Positions 35,111 through 43,421 of a stretch of DNA of 64,000 nucleotides are shown in pieces. Below the pieces are notes generated by a model, which saw nothing but the letters and a program-made list of their open reading frames with translations, ran no database searches and was not told the DNA's origin. How positions within the stretch are numbered: the stretch's first letter is position 1; each line of letters opens with the position of its first letter. This stretch comes from Anaerolineae bacterium (GTDB lineage Bacteria; Chloroflexota; Anaerolineae; Aggregatilineales; Phototrophicaceae): assembly GCA_022824365.1 (NCBI GenBank), contig JAJEAA010000020.1, positions 62,001-126,000 on the forward strand. Reading direction: 5' to 3'. The position numbers and the translations under genes were made by a program.

Positions 35111-36262
35111 ATGCCCGATAAGTTAAGAGTCGGCGTCATCGGCGCGGGACGCTGGTCGAAGAGCGCTCACCTGCCGGGTTTTGCGCGGTCGCCGCATTGC
35201 GATGTGGTGGCGATCTGCGACTTGAATGAAGCGATGGCGAAGGATGCGGCCGTTCGCTTTGATATCGAGGCGGTCTACACCGATTATGAGAAGATGCTGG
35301 CGCGCGCGGATATTGATGTGATCGATGTCTGTACGCGCGGGGGCATCGGCGACAAGAACAATCACGAACCGCTGGCCTTCGCGGCGGTGGAGGCGGGCAA
35401 GCATTGCCTCTGCGAGAAACCGGTGGCGCATGATTATCGGGATACCTGGCGCGCGCATGAGATCGCGCGGAGCAAGGGGCTGAAGACCAAAGTCGGCTTG
35501 ACCTTCCGCTATGCCCCGTCCATGCAGTATATGTGCGACCTGATCGCCGAGGGCTTCGTCGGCGAGCCTTTCATCTTCAACGGCTACGAGCAGAACTCGC
35601 AGTTCATCAGCCCGACGGAGCCGGTCACCAAGGTCGACCTCATCCCGGAGACGGAGCGGGAGGAGATCAAGGTCTCGTCCATCGAGGGCTACGGCGCTCC
35701 CATTATCGACATCAGCTTGTGGTTCATGGATAGTCCGCTGAGGAGCCTGGTCGGGCTGCTTTACAACTTCGTGCCCTATCGCACCGTGCCGGGCGGGGGG
35801 CGCATCCGCACCAATATCGATGACGGCGATGTCTATATCGGCGAATACAGCCGCGGCGGCTTCTGCACGATCCAGTCGAGTTATGTCACGGTCAACAGCT
35901 ACCCGGGGCTGGAAGCGCGGATCTATGGTTCGCAGGGGGCGCTGCTTTGCCGTCTGGGGGCGGAACTGCCGACGCAGGAGCGGCTGCGCCAATCGACCAG
36001 CCCGGAGGCGCACGAGGTCGAATATGTCGATGTGACGATTCCGGATGAGTATTATCCGCCGCTCTATACGCCGGGCGAGCCTTGGCCCGCGATGTTCTAC
36101 GCCAATCTGGCGCATAACTTCATGGAAGAGATTGTCAAGGACAGCGGCGAAAATCAAGGCAATTTCGCCCAGAGCGCGCGGGTGCAGGAGATCATCAACG
36201 CGGTGGAGATTTCGCATCGGGAGCGGCGCTGGGTGGATTTGCCGCTGGGGTTGGAATTGTAA
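35111..36262 (+). CDS. Gfo/Idh/MocA family NAD(P)-dependent oxidoreductase
   Basis: A 383-residue sugar-type dehydrogenase. The Rossmann motif is V-G-V-I-G-A-G-R-W (7-15) and the catalytic lysine lies in C-E-K-P-V-A (Glu102-Lys103-Pro104). The C-terminal alpha/beta substrate domain includes a G-Y-G-A-P-I-I-D segment. Relatives oxidise inositols, amino-sugars or glycosides. AAAGGAGG precedes the ATG at good spacing. It is followed by a hairpin with a T-run, the likely end of the transcript. Confidence 0.92.
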   Translation: MPDKLRVGVIGAGRWSKSAHLPGFARSPHCDVVAICDLNEAMAKDAAVRFDIEAVYTDYEKMLARADIDVIDVCTRGGIGDKNNHEPLAFAAVEAGKHCLCEKPVAHDYRDTWRAHEIARSKGLKTKVGLTFRYAPSMQYMCDLIAEGFVGEPFIFNGYEQNSQFISPTEPVTKVDLIPETEREEIKVSSIEGYGAPIIDISLWFMDSPLRSLVGLLYNFVPYRTVPGGGRIRTNIDDGDVYIGEYSRGGFCTIQSSYVTVNSYPGLEARIYGSQGALLCRLGAELPTQERLRQSTSPEAHEVEYVDVTIPDEYYPPLYTPGEPWPAMFYANLAHNFMEEIVKDSGENQGNFAQSARVQEIINAVEISHRERRWVDLPLGLEL

Positions 36263-36268
36263 TAAAAA

Positions 36269-36287
36269 CGGGCGACCATGCCCCTAG
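36269..36287. repeat. Truncated GGGCGAC-type repeat
   Basis: CGGGCGACCATGCCCCTAG, a short degenerate member of the GTAGGGGCGA family just after the oxidoreductase stop. Confidence 0.4.
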
Positions 36288-36307
36288 AAGCGTCGATTAT
36301 GCGGGAA

Positions 36308-36335
36308 GGGCGACTGGATAAGCCGCCCCTTTTTT
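36308..36335 (+). terminator. Rho-independent-like terminator after the Gfo/Idh gene
   Basis: GGGCG, 11-base loop, CGCCC, then CTTTTTT. The stem belongs to the GGGCGA repeat family, so a repeat may have been co-opted as terminator. Confidence 0.5.
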
Positions 36336-36345
36336 GATGGGTCGA

Positions 36346-37293
36346 CTACATGTCGTCGTCTTCGTCCATCTCGTCATCCATCATGTCGTCATCCATCATG
36401 TCATCGCCCATCATGTCGTCGTCCATCATCATCATCATATCGCCCATCATCATGTCGTCCATCATGACGCCGTGGTGGGCGGCGAGGGCTGAAGGATCGC
36501 CATCTTCCGCCAAGGCTTCCAAGCCGTGGCCGTAATCGGGCTGACCGGAGGTGAAGAGGATGCCATGCTTCATCATCATCATGTCGTCCTTCATCATCTC
36601 GTCATCCATCATCATGTCGTCGTCTTCGGCCATCTCGTCGTCATCCATCATCTCGTCATCTTCAGCCATCTCATCGTCCATCATCATGTCATCATCCATC
36701 ATCATCATGTCGCTCGCATGGACGATCCAGAAGACGGGCGTGATTGGCGAGGCATACATGGACATATCGGAGACGTTCTCGATGCGCACGGTGAATTCGC
36801 CCATATCACCGGCGGTCAGCGTCACGACGACGAGGTCAGCGGCGGTGGGATAGCTGTAGTTGTCGTCGAGGTCGCTGGCGAGACGGACCATGCCATCGCC
36901 GGCGGGACCGCTATTGGGCGCGGCTTGACGCGGGGCTTGGTACATGCCTTCGCCAATCGGCTCATTGCGTTCAGTGCCGAGATCCCAATAGTAGACCTGG
37001 TCGGTGACATCGCCGCTGACCGGCGCGCCCATGTCGTAGAGGGCGATGCCGTATTCATTGGGGGCGAGGAAGCCATCGTTGGATTGGGCGAGCATGGTGG
37101 CGAAGCTCAGGGCGTCGCCTTCGTGGGCGTGGATGACAAATTCGTAAGCGCCGCCGCCGGGCAGGGCGATTCCTGGTCCGTCCCCGCCAACCGGCACAGC
37201 CGCCACACCGGCGTTTGTCTCGTGACTGTCGGCGAAGACGGCGCCGCTACACATCAGCAGCAGCAAGGTGATAATACATAGTGATTTACGCAT
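36346..37293 (-). CDS. Secreted spondin-domain protein with Met/Asp/Glu-only tail
   Basis: A 315-residue exported protein. The start is at 37293, with AGGAG 7 bases upstream. Residues 1-22 are a signal peptide; ~30-200 resemble a spondin_N domain (A-L-S-F-A-T-M-L-A-Q-S-N-D-G-F and G-I-A-L-Y-D-M-G). Two stretches (about 200-245 and 280-315) consist almost solely of Met, Asp and Glu, separated by a normal segment (F-T-S-G-Q-P-D-Y-G-H-G). Such composition suggests binding of metal ions (Met for copper or silver, Asp for calcium or others), but this is inference. The DNA is a CAT/GTC trinucleotide-like repeat, prone to slippage. Confidence 0.82.
   Translation of the reverse strand: MRKSLCIITLLLLMCSGAVFADSHETNAGVAAVPVGGDGPGIALPGGGAYEFVIHAHEGDALSFATMLAQSNDGFLAPNEYGIALYDMGAPVSGDVTDQVYYWDLGTERNEPIGEGMYQAPRQAAPNSGPAGDGMVRLASDLDDNYSYPTAADLVVVTLTAGDMGEFTVRIENVSDMSMYASPITPVFWIVHASDMMMMDDDMMMDDEMAEDDEMMDDDEMAEDDDMMMDDEMMKDDMMMMKHGILFTSGQPDYGHGLEALAEDGDPSALAAHHGVMMDDMMMGDMMMMMDDDMMGDDMMDDDMMDDEMDEDDDM
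36350..36720. repeat. Low-complexity trinucleotide-like repeat (Met/Asp codons)
   Basis: On the plus strand the region is dominated by CATCAT, GTCGTC and ATCCAT triplets, interrupted near 36470-36570. It encodes the Met/Asp/Glu tail of the spondin-domain protein and is not an interspersed repeat or CRISPR. Confidence 0.85.
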
Positions 37294-37329
37294 GAGAATT
37301 CTCCTATTGTTTGTGTAATACAAGGTTTC

Positions 37330-37379
37330 CTACGTCTACAGGCTACGACGTAGATGTTACAAGTATAGTATAGTAACAT
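37330..37379. promoter_or_regulatory. Two adjacent inverted repeats upstream of the spondin-domain gene
   Basis: CTACGTC, 10-base spacer, GACGTAG (37330-37353), then ATGTTAC, 12-base spacer, GTAACAT (37354-37379). Both are perfect 7-base repeats. The second overlaps a candidate -10 (TATACT, 37367-37372) with TTGTTA as -35 at 37390-37395 on the minus strand. Operator sites for a regulator are a reasonable guess. Confidence 0.45.
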
Positions 37380-38281
37380 TACAGAGGCATAACAAATACG
37401 TCGCGGGCAAGCCCCTCCGCCTCCAGCCGCTTGACCAGCATCTCATAAGCGCCGTCCCAGATGTCCATCACGATCCACCGCCTGCCCAAGCGCTCGGCCG
37501 CCAGCGCGGTTGTGCCGCTGCCGCAGAAGGGATCGAGCACGAGATCGCCTGGATTGCTCGAAGCGCGGATGATGCGCTCGTATAGAGCCAGCGGCTTTTG
37601 CGTGGGGTAGCCGGTCGCCTCCGGTTGATTGCCGCGCAGAGCGGGTATATCCCAGACATCGCGCATCGCCGCCAGCCGGTAATAGCCGCCGGCGTCTTGT
37701 TGGATGTCGATATTGCCGAAGCCGTATTTGTGCTTGAGATAGGACTTTTCCCGTTGCGGATGAAAGGTGTAGCGTTCGGACTTGCTGTAGAAGAGGATGG
37801 TATCGTGCTTGCGGCTGAACCAGCGCTTGCTGACGCCGCCGGTTTTATAGAGCCAGATGATCTGGTTGCGGCAGTTGCTAGCGCCGAAGAGGGCGTCCAG
37901 CAGCAGCTTGACATAAGCTTGCGCGCTGCCGTCGATATGCAGGTAGAGGCTGCCGTCGGCGCGGAGGACGCGGCGCATTTCCAGCAGGCGAATCCCGAGC
38001 CAGCAGAGATAGGCGCTCATGCTCTCGCTGTGGCTGAGGCGGGCGGCTTCAATCACCGCCGATAGCGCGGGCTCTTCGGCGCGGATGCGGTCAAGCCAGG
38101 CGGGTTGGACATCGGCGTCCCATGACCACTTGTCGCGGAAACCGGCGCCGTTATCCGCGCGGTAGAAATCGCGGTTCTTGTTGAAGGGCGGGTCGGCCGC
38201 GATGAGGTGGATGGATTCAGCCGGCAGGGCGCGCAGGAAGGGCAAGTTGTCGCCGTGGTAGAGTGCCCTGTTTTGGAGCAT
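37379..38281 (-). CDS. DNA methyltransferase, beta class, probable N6-adenine
   Basis: A 300-residue DNA methyltransferase. Start chosen at 38281 because the ATG forms ATGA with the sialidase stop; the longer frame reads antisense to the sialidase and has no family similarity. Motif IV A-D-P-P-F-N-K-N (near 31) precedes motif I D-P-F-C-G-S-G-T-T (near 268), the beta-class order; D-P-P-F favours N6-adenine. The recognition region spans about 90-240, with Y-P-T-Q-K-P just before motif I. No endonuclease is adjacent. Coupling to a sialidase-like gene is odd. Confidence 0.9.
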   Translation of the reverse strand: MLQNRALYHGDNLPFLRALPAESIHLIAADPPFNKNRDFYRADNGAGFRDKWSWDADVQPAWLDRIRAEEPALSAVIEAARLSHSESMSAYLCWLGIRLLEMRRVLRADGSLYLHIDGSAQAYVKLLLDALFGASNCRNQIIWLYKTGGVSKRWFSRKHDTILFYSKSERYTFHPQREKSYLKHKYGFGNIDIQQDAGGYYRLAAMRDVWDIPALRGNQPEATGYPTQKPLALYERIIRASSNPGDLVLDPFCGSGTTALAAERLGRRWIVMDIWDGAYEMLVKRLEAEGLARDVFVMPL

Positions 38282-39375
38282 CACGGCTGCCATATAGTCG
38301 CCTCGATGAAGCGCTCGCCATCGCCATCGGGCCGGTCGTTGAAGTAATAAACCGCCACTACGTTGCCGTTTGGCAGCGCACAAGCGCGCGCGTAGCCGAT
38401 ATCGCCATTGGCGCCGCCGTCGCGCAAGATGATCTCCTCGCTCCAACTCTCGCCCTGGTCCGCGCTGAGCCGGGCGCAGATCTTGTAACCATCGCGATTG
38501 CCATAGACCAGCGCCAGCCGCCCGTCGCGTAGTTCAAGCAAGCTGGGCGGGTTGCCGCTATGACCGGGCGTATCAAACATCGCCGGACGATTGAGGTAGC
38601 GCCAGGAGCGCCCGCCATCATCCGAGGCGTAGAGGTCGATCCAGCTCAGTCGCGTGGCGCCAGCGCGGCAGCGGCGCGCGCAGAGAATGCGGCCCGAAGA
38701 CAATTGCAAGCTAGCGGGCATGATGGCGAAATCGCCGCGTTCGGCCGGTTCGCCGCCGACCTCGGAAAGCAACTCGAAGGACTGGCCGCCATCGTCACTG
38801 CGAACGCAGATGACCTTGCCTTCGTCGCCATCGGCTTTGTTGGCGGTCAAGAAGAGCAGGGCGGAGCGCGCGTCTTGAATCAGATAATCGCTGCGCGCGG
38901 CGATGCCTGTCTGCCCGAACATGGGCAAACGGTAGGGACCGCGCCAGCTGCGGCAACGATCGGTTGACACATAGAAGAAGGAGACGACCCCGCGCCCAAT
39001 GCCCGTCCGGGCCGCCATCAGGGCGAAATCATCCCCAGCGAAGTTGAGCGGCTGCGCTGGGATCTCGGCGGAGTTCTCGTCCACAAGCTCGGAAAGGCGC
39101 AAACCCTCCCCCATGTGCTCGTCAGCCGAAAGACCGCGACCGCCCGGACGCTTCCCGTTGAAGTCTTCGATGCGCCAGGTTAAGCCGCCATCGAGGCTGC
39201 GCGCCTGCATATTAACGAAAGGCTGACGTTTGTCGATGGCATGGCCGCGCTCGACTGTTCTGTGCGCCCCAACCGTGAAGCCGACGACAATCTCAGCCTC
39301 CCAAGACCAGATGCCATAATTGGCGGGCCAGCCGGCGAAGCGTCCTGGCTCGCGGTATACGGTGACTTGGCGCAT
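38281..39375 (-). CDS. Sialidase/BNR-repeat family protein
   Basis: A 364-residue six-bladed propeller candidate. Several Asp-box motifs are visible (S-L-D-G-G-L-T-W, S-T-D-R-C-R-S-W, S-D-D-G-G-Q-S-F, S-D-D-G-G-R-S-W, S-A-D-Q-G-E-S-W). There is no signal peptide, so it may act on intracellular glycans or be a non-enzymatic propeller. A full arginine triad could not be confirmed by eye. The start lies a few bases after the DinB stop, and its stop overlaps the methyltransferase start. Confidence 0.85.
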   Translation of the reverse strand: MRQVTVYREPGRFAGWPANYGIWSWEAEIVVGFTVGAHRTVERGHAIDKRQPFVNMQARSLDGGLTWRIEDFNGKRPGGRGLSADEHMGEGLRLSELVDENSAEIPAQPLNFAGDDFALMAARTGIGRGVVSFFYVSTDRCRSWRGPYRLPMFGQTGIAARSDYLIQDARSALLFLTANKADGDEGKVICVRSDDGGQSFELLSEVGGEPAERGDFAIMPASLQLSSGRILCARRCRAGATRLSWIDLYASDDGGRSWRYLNRPAMFDTPGHSGNPPSLLELRDGRLALVYGNRDGYKICARLSADQGESWSEEIILRDGGANGDIGYARACALPNGNVVAVYYFNDRPDGDGERFIEATIWQP

Positions 39376-39378
39376 GAA

Positions 39379-39852
39379 TCAGCGCTCCAGGTGGCACATC
39401 ATCTGGCGGATTTCGCCCAGGTGATAGGCGCTGTGCGCGATGATGCCGAGCAGGCAGGAGAGTTCATGGCTGCCCTCCCATTCCGCCGCGTTATCGAGAT
39501 GGCTCATGATGCGCTCGTAGGTCGCTTTCAGGTCGGCGATCATCCGCTTCCATTCGTCTTGGTCGACGCTGCTGACTTCATCCCAGATCTGCTCCCAGTC
39601 CACATAGCTGAGGTCGCGGCGGAACATGCGGTCTTCCAGCACAGTCAGGTAGTAGGTCGTATGCGCGACGTGAGCGGCGATAGTGGCGCAGTTTCCCATA
39701 GGCTGGGAGGCGTCGGCGGCTGAGATTTGGGCGAGGGTCTCGAAGAGGGATGCGCCTTTGTCGAGGTAAGCGCCCTGCACGCTCTCGAAGGTTTCGGTCA
39801 GCAGGAAGCGGAAGCCGATAGCGACTTCGGCGATGGCGATTTGATTGGACAT
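39379..39852 (-). CDS. DinB family protein (four-helix bundle)
   Basis: A 157-residue DinB/YfiT-like four-helix bundle. The metal-site histidines fit A-A-H-V-A-H (around residue 60) and I-A-H-S-A-Y-H-L-G-E-I-R-Q near the C terminus. DinB-like proteins include thiol transferases (bacillithiol, mycothiol) and many of unknown role. It sits between the large methylase gene and the sialidase-like gene on the same strand, with GGAG before the ATG. Confidence 0.88.
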   Translation of the reverse strand: MSNQIAIAEVAIGFRFLLTETFESVQGAYLDKGASLFETLAQISAADASQPMGNCATIAAHVAHTTYYLTVLEDRMFRRDLSYVDWEQIWDEVSSVDQDEWKRMIADLKATYERIMSHLDNAAEWEGSHELSCLLGIIAHSAYHLGEIRQMMCHLER

Positions 39853-39863
39853 GGCGGTCTCCT

Positions 39864-42830
39864 TTATTTCTTGCTGCCTCGGATAGACGGCTCGCGGCAG
39901 AGCTTCCGGCGCAGAATGTCCAGCGGACCGCCGTCAACGAGGATGGACTCGGGCAAGCCGAGGACTTCGCCGTAGAAGCGGCGGTCGAGGGTTTTGCGGT
40001 TTTCGTCAATGTCGAGCTCGTGCAATGGTTTGAGCGGCAGTTGGCAGGTCTCGTCGAATATTTGCGCGGCTCGGGCGAGTTGGGCGTCAGAGAGGGCGGT
40101 GACGTCGAGGATGGGGAGGGTGTGCAAAGCGACTTTGGGTATGCTGCCGCGACCAGCTTGTTGTTTTGACGCATGCCACCAATACATCAACAGACCGAGG
40201 GTTGTGTTCGCCCATAGCACCATAGATTTTTCCTGTTCGGCCGTCGGCAGTTGAATAGAGATCCAAGCGCGGCCACCGATGGTTTCGCGCTTAGTGAATT
40301 GCATAGAAATAGCTTGGCTATTAAATTGAAAGTCGCGATTTGAGTGAGAATGCGAAGCCGACGCGAAAACGGCTCTAATTTTATTGTCGATAACTTCTTG
40401 CTCCTGTTCGGAAGACGAGGAAATGGGTATCCCTTCACGGTCAGCCTCAAACTGAAGTGTGATCTCTCGCTTAGAATTGTGTGCCCACAGGACAGGGTAA
40501 GTTGGTATGCTGTTCGGGCGCAGCGTCCTCAGTTGAAATGGTCCGCGCATCGTTCCGTCTGGGTTTTTCCCGTTTACATCGCGGTCTATGGGTCCTATAA
40601 CGCCTATGTGCTGTATCTGAACTATTGGCAAAGGAATGGAATCGTCCCTGAGTTGTGTGGGTAGCCACACGCGTTTTTCGCTAGCCAGTTGATAGGCGCA
40701 CTGAGCAAGGGAAAGGTCTGCTACTCGCGCCAGCTTCCAACTGCCTGACTTGGATAAAGGGGCACTCATCACCTGCCCGACGTGCTCATGTCCTATAATG
40801 ATTTCGTTGCCGCCGGCTGGACCTTCCTCTAGCTTTCGTAGTGTTTTAGCTGCAATCAGTTCTCGTAGCTGTCGAGCTATAAACACACCGTACATGGCAG
40901 CTTGCGGTCGTCTATTCAGCATGACAAATGTGGCGCGTGATTGTCTTCTGCCGTTTCGCTTTCCAATAACCAGACACTCCGCCATGCCCGTATCAGCCGA
41001 AAATGACATGGACTTGCTATCGCTGCCCGCAATCGATATCAAGATAATATCTTCATAGGATTCGGCTAAGCGAGTGCGGCACTTCTGCCAAGATGAGCCA
41101 GTTAGCAGTGCCAAAGGCATAACCATAGCCAGCATGCCATCTTCTGCCAGTTTCCTATCTGCAAGCGCCAGGAAGATTGAAGCCTCTCCAGCATTGCCGT
41201 GGGCTATTGTGCCGGTTGTCAGCTTTTTCGCTGCGTTCGACATCGCCTTCTGTTCTTCGGCGCTTGAGCCAAAAGCGGCGAACATTGGGTTTGGGACATT
41301 TTCGTGCTCGCCTTCGTGATTGGTGGCGCGGGTAAAAGGCGGGTTCATGATCACCAAGTCAAAAGAGACGTGCGGCGCGTTTCGCCAGGCATCCATTTCC
41401 GCTTCACCGGCGCCTTCAATCGCTTTCGCCGTAATCTCTAAGCCTTGCAAAAGCGCCATGTCGCGCAGCAGATCAATTGAGCCTAGCGCAATTGTCCCAT
41501 CCTCTTGCAGACCGTAGGACAGTGTGAAGACGCGGCTGCCTTCATATTTTACAGTTGGGTGCGCGCTCGAAAGCATCGACGCGGTCAGGTGCGCCGCGGC
41601 CGGCAGGATGTCACAGCCCAATAATACGCTGGCCATCATATCTGGATGAAGCGATGCGGAATCGCCGCCATGCAACTCATGCAATTGGCTGATGCGCTGG
41701 TAGGCAGTAGATAATAATGTCCCGGTGCCGCAAGAGAAATCGGCGACCCGCAGTGACCTGACCCGCTTTGGATCTGACCAGTCGCCATCGCTGAGCAAAC
41801 TATGGCTGTTGACCGCCAGCCCGACCAGAAGCGCTGCTGACGCGGGCCTCGTATAATAGGCGGCCAAAAACTTTCTGTCTGAAATCAGCCTTTGAAAGAC
41901 AGTGCCGGTCAAATCGTGCGAGCGCATGAGGTTGTTTTCCAGCAGCGCTTCCGCTGTGAGAGACAGGCGGCTAATTAGTTCCTTGCTTGATTGAACTGGT
42001 ATTATGGACAGAAGTCGCGTGGCGATATCGAAAATCGACCAATAATTGACTTTTAATATCTTTCTCCATTCGGCGGTAATCTCGGATTTTCGTAATCCGT
42101 ACAGTCCACTCCTTAATTCCTCCAGCGAGCGAATATGTGCCAATTCACCAGGTCCCCCCGCCAGCGCTTCGTGAAACATGAAAGCGTTGGCCATGACAGC
42201 CGCTGCCATCCTCCTGGTTTGCGGACTGTCTTCTTGATGCAGCGCTTCCGCAATTCTTTGGATGATTCCGGGACGGCCTTTAGCTATGTCGTCGAGCAAG
42301 CCAGCCGCCTCGCTAACCCCGATCTCCAAGATACTCGCAGCTTGGTCAATGAGGAGCGGCGGCAATGTCGCGGACTGAACGAGTAGCGAAAGTTCTTGAA
42401 TACCTCCCGTTAGCCAGCCGCTTTCCGGATGACGGGTATGATTCTCAGATCTTCTGCCTGTATAGAATGCGAAGTTAAGGTCATTTGCTGATTCTAATGT
42501 CTTCTTTAGAGCGTACCCTTGCACGTCGCGGAATCGCTGCGGAAGGCGAACAGCAAGTGACGAGAGGATCGGACGTCCGCTTCCCCTGAGTTTTTCATCT
42601 AACCGCGCAATCGCTTCTGCTTCCACGTTCGCCGCCGGCAGCACTTCCGTTTCAATAACCACCGGCGCGGTGTATGGCTCAAGTATCAAAATGTCAGGGC
42701 GCAGACCTTTAGACTCAGCCAACAGCCCCGTCGTTTCAGAACGGACGACATCATCGCCCCGCCACGCCCAGCGCGTCCCGCGCAGCAGTTCCGCAATCGC
42801 GTCATTGATGGTATGTTCCGTCGTTGCCAT
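39864..42830 (-). CDS. Large N-6 DNA methylase with N-terminal nuclease-like domain (type IIG-like candidate)
   Basis: A 988-residue protein. I prefer the ATG at 42830 (GGTGAG just upstream) over the GTG at 42839. Residues ~1-110 hold R-P-D-I-L-I-L-E-P-Y and V-V-I-E-T-E-V, which fits a PD-(D/E)xK-like core with E-x-E in place of E-x-K. An all-helical segment follows. The gamma-type methylase core has D-F-S-C-G-T-G-T-L-L (~361-370, motif I) and I-M-N-P-P-F-T (~495, motif IV). The C-terminal ~350 residues are a likely target-recognition region. No separate restriction or specificity gene is adjacent, so a single-chain restriction-modification enzyme is possible. Confidence 0.85.
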   Translation of the reverse strand: MATTEHTINDAIAELLRGTRWAWRGDDVVRSETTGLLAESKGLRPDILILEPYTAPVVIETEVLPAANVEAEAIARLDEKLRGSGRPILSSLAVRLPQRFRDVQGYALKKTLESANDLNFAFYTGRRSENHTRHPESGWLTGGIQELSLLVQSATLPPLLIDQAASILEIGVSEAAGLLDDIAKGRPGIIQRIAEALHQEDSPQTRRMAAAVMANAFMFHEALAGGPGELAHIRSLEELRSGLYGLRKSEITAEWRKILKVNYWSIFDIATRLLSIIPVQSSKELISRLSLTAEALLENNLMRSHDLTGTVFQRLISDRKFLAAYYTRPASAALLVGLAVNSHSLLSDGDWSDPKRVRSLRVADFSCGTGTLLSTAYQRISQLHELHGGDSASLHPDMMASVLLGCDILPAAAHLTASMLSSAHPTVKYEGSRVFTLSYGLQEDGTIALGSIDLLRDMALLQGLEITAKAIEGAGEAEMDAWRNAPHVSFDLVIMNPPFTRATNHEGEHENVPNPMFAAFGSSAEEQKAMSNAAKKLTTGTIAHGNAGEASIFLALADRKLAEDGMLAMVMPLALLTGSSWQKCRTRLAESYEDIILISIAGSDSKSMSFSADTGMAECLVIGKRNGRRQSRATFVMLNRRPQAAMYGVFIARQLRELIAAKTLRKLEEGPAGGNEIIIGHEHVGQVMSAPLSKSGSWKLARVADLSLAQCAYQLASEKRVWLPTQLRDDSIPLPIVQIQHIGVIGPIDRDVNGKNPDGTMRGPFQLRTLRPNSIPTYPVLWAHNSKREITLQFEADREGIPISSSSEQEQEVIDNKIRAVFASASHSHSNRDFQFNSQAISMQFTKRETIGGRAWISIQLPTAEQEKSMVLWANTTLGLLMYWWHASKQQAGRGSIPKVALHTLPILDVTALSDAQLARAAQIFDETCQLPLKPLHELDIDENRKTLDRRFYGEVLGLPESILVDGGPLDILRRKLCREPSIRGSKK

Positions 42831-42863
42831 GCTTCTCACCTGCTCGTGGACGGTCGCCCCGCA

Positions 42864-42872
42864 ATCTTAACA
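42864..42872 (-). promoter_or_regulatory. Candidate extended -10 promoter for the large methylase
   Basis: Minus strand TGTTAAGAT: an extended -10 (TGn plus TAAGAT) about 35 bases before the start. No good -35 is seen. Confidence 0.3.
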
Positions 42873-43421
42873 TGGAGCGCCGCCGCCAGAAAGCGAGGAT
42901 GCTTTGAGGGAGTGGTGAATTGTGTGCAGTCCCCCCCCGCGCCTCAAAATCGCCGCGCTCAATCCTTGCATTTCAGAACATCTGTGCTATAATAGCTCCA
43001 ATCCCAAGCAACTGAGGACCGCCATGCCCAATGCCAGAAACTTCTCAGACCGTGAAAAACGCCAGGCCATGGACCGGCTTCATGTCACGCCGACTTCAAC
43101 CCCGCCCGCCCGCTTGCAGGCGCGCCCGTCGCTGCCGGGAAAACGCGACTTTGTCCGAAAAGGGTATTCCCGTGTCCGACAAACGGACAATGTCAGATAT
43201 ATTCCTAATAATTATCAACAATCTGATGCCCTCTGTCTCTCTGTGGCGAATCCCCTCAGCATGGAATTCGGGATATGTCCTGCATCCACCACTCCCTGCT
43301 TGGGCGCGTCATCCCCTTCTATTATAATATTGACGCCGCCGCAAGACTCCCTTCACATTTGCCGGATACGCTAAAATCGAAACCAATGGCGAAAGGGTGA
43401 AAGCGCATGATGGAGAAAGTT
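42873..43421. other. Intergenic stretch without a convincing gene
   Basis: About 550 bases. It holds a C-run (42929-42938), a CTCTGT repeat (43230-43250) and TAAAAT at 43372-43377, a possible -10 for msrB. A 150-residue open frame covers much of it but has no family, no ribosome site and non-protein-like composition. A start at 43023 gives a charged opening (N-F-S-D-R-E-K-R-Q-A-M-D-R) that could be a decayed gene. Confidence 0.45.
43230..43250. repeat. CACAGAG-type repeat (complement, short)
   Basis: CTCTGTCTCTCTGTGGCGAA: complement of CACAGAG units. Confidence 0.45.

Noticed and set aside
36350-36720. Regular repeats suggestive of a CRISPR array
   Set aside because: They are triplet-like low-complexity coding DNA without unique spacers or constant repeat length.
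36526-37281. His/Val-rich 251-residue frame on the plus strand
   Set aside because: It is the antisense of the spondin-domain gene; the His runs come from the complement of Met/Asp codons.
38282-38446. N-terminal extension of the DNA methyltransferase
   Set aside because: The extra 55 residues are Arg-rich antisense of the sialidase gene; the ATGA overlap start at 38281 is better supported.
42922-43374. 150-residue open frame between the large methylase and msrB
   Set aside because: No family resemblance, no ribosome site, Pro/Ser/Cys-rich low-quality composition, and it runs through a repeat.
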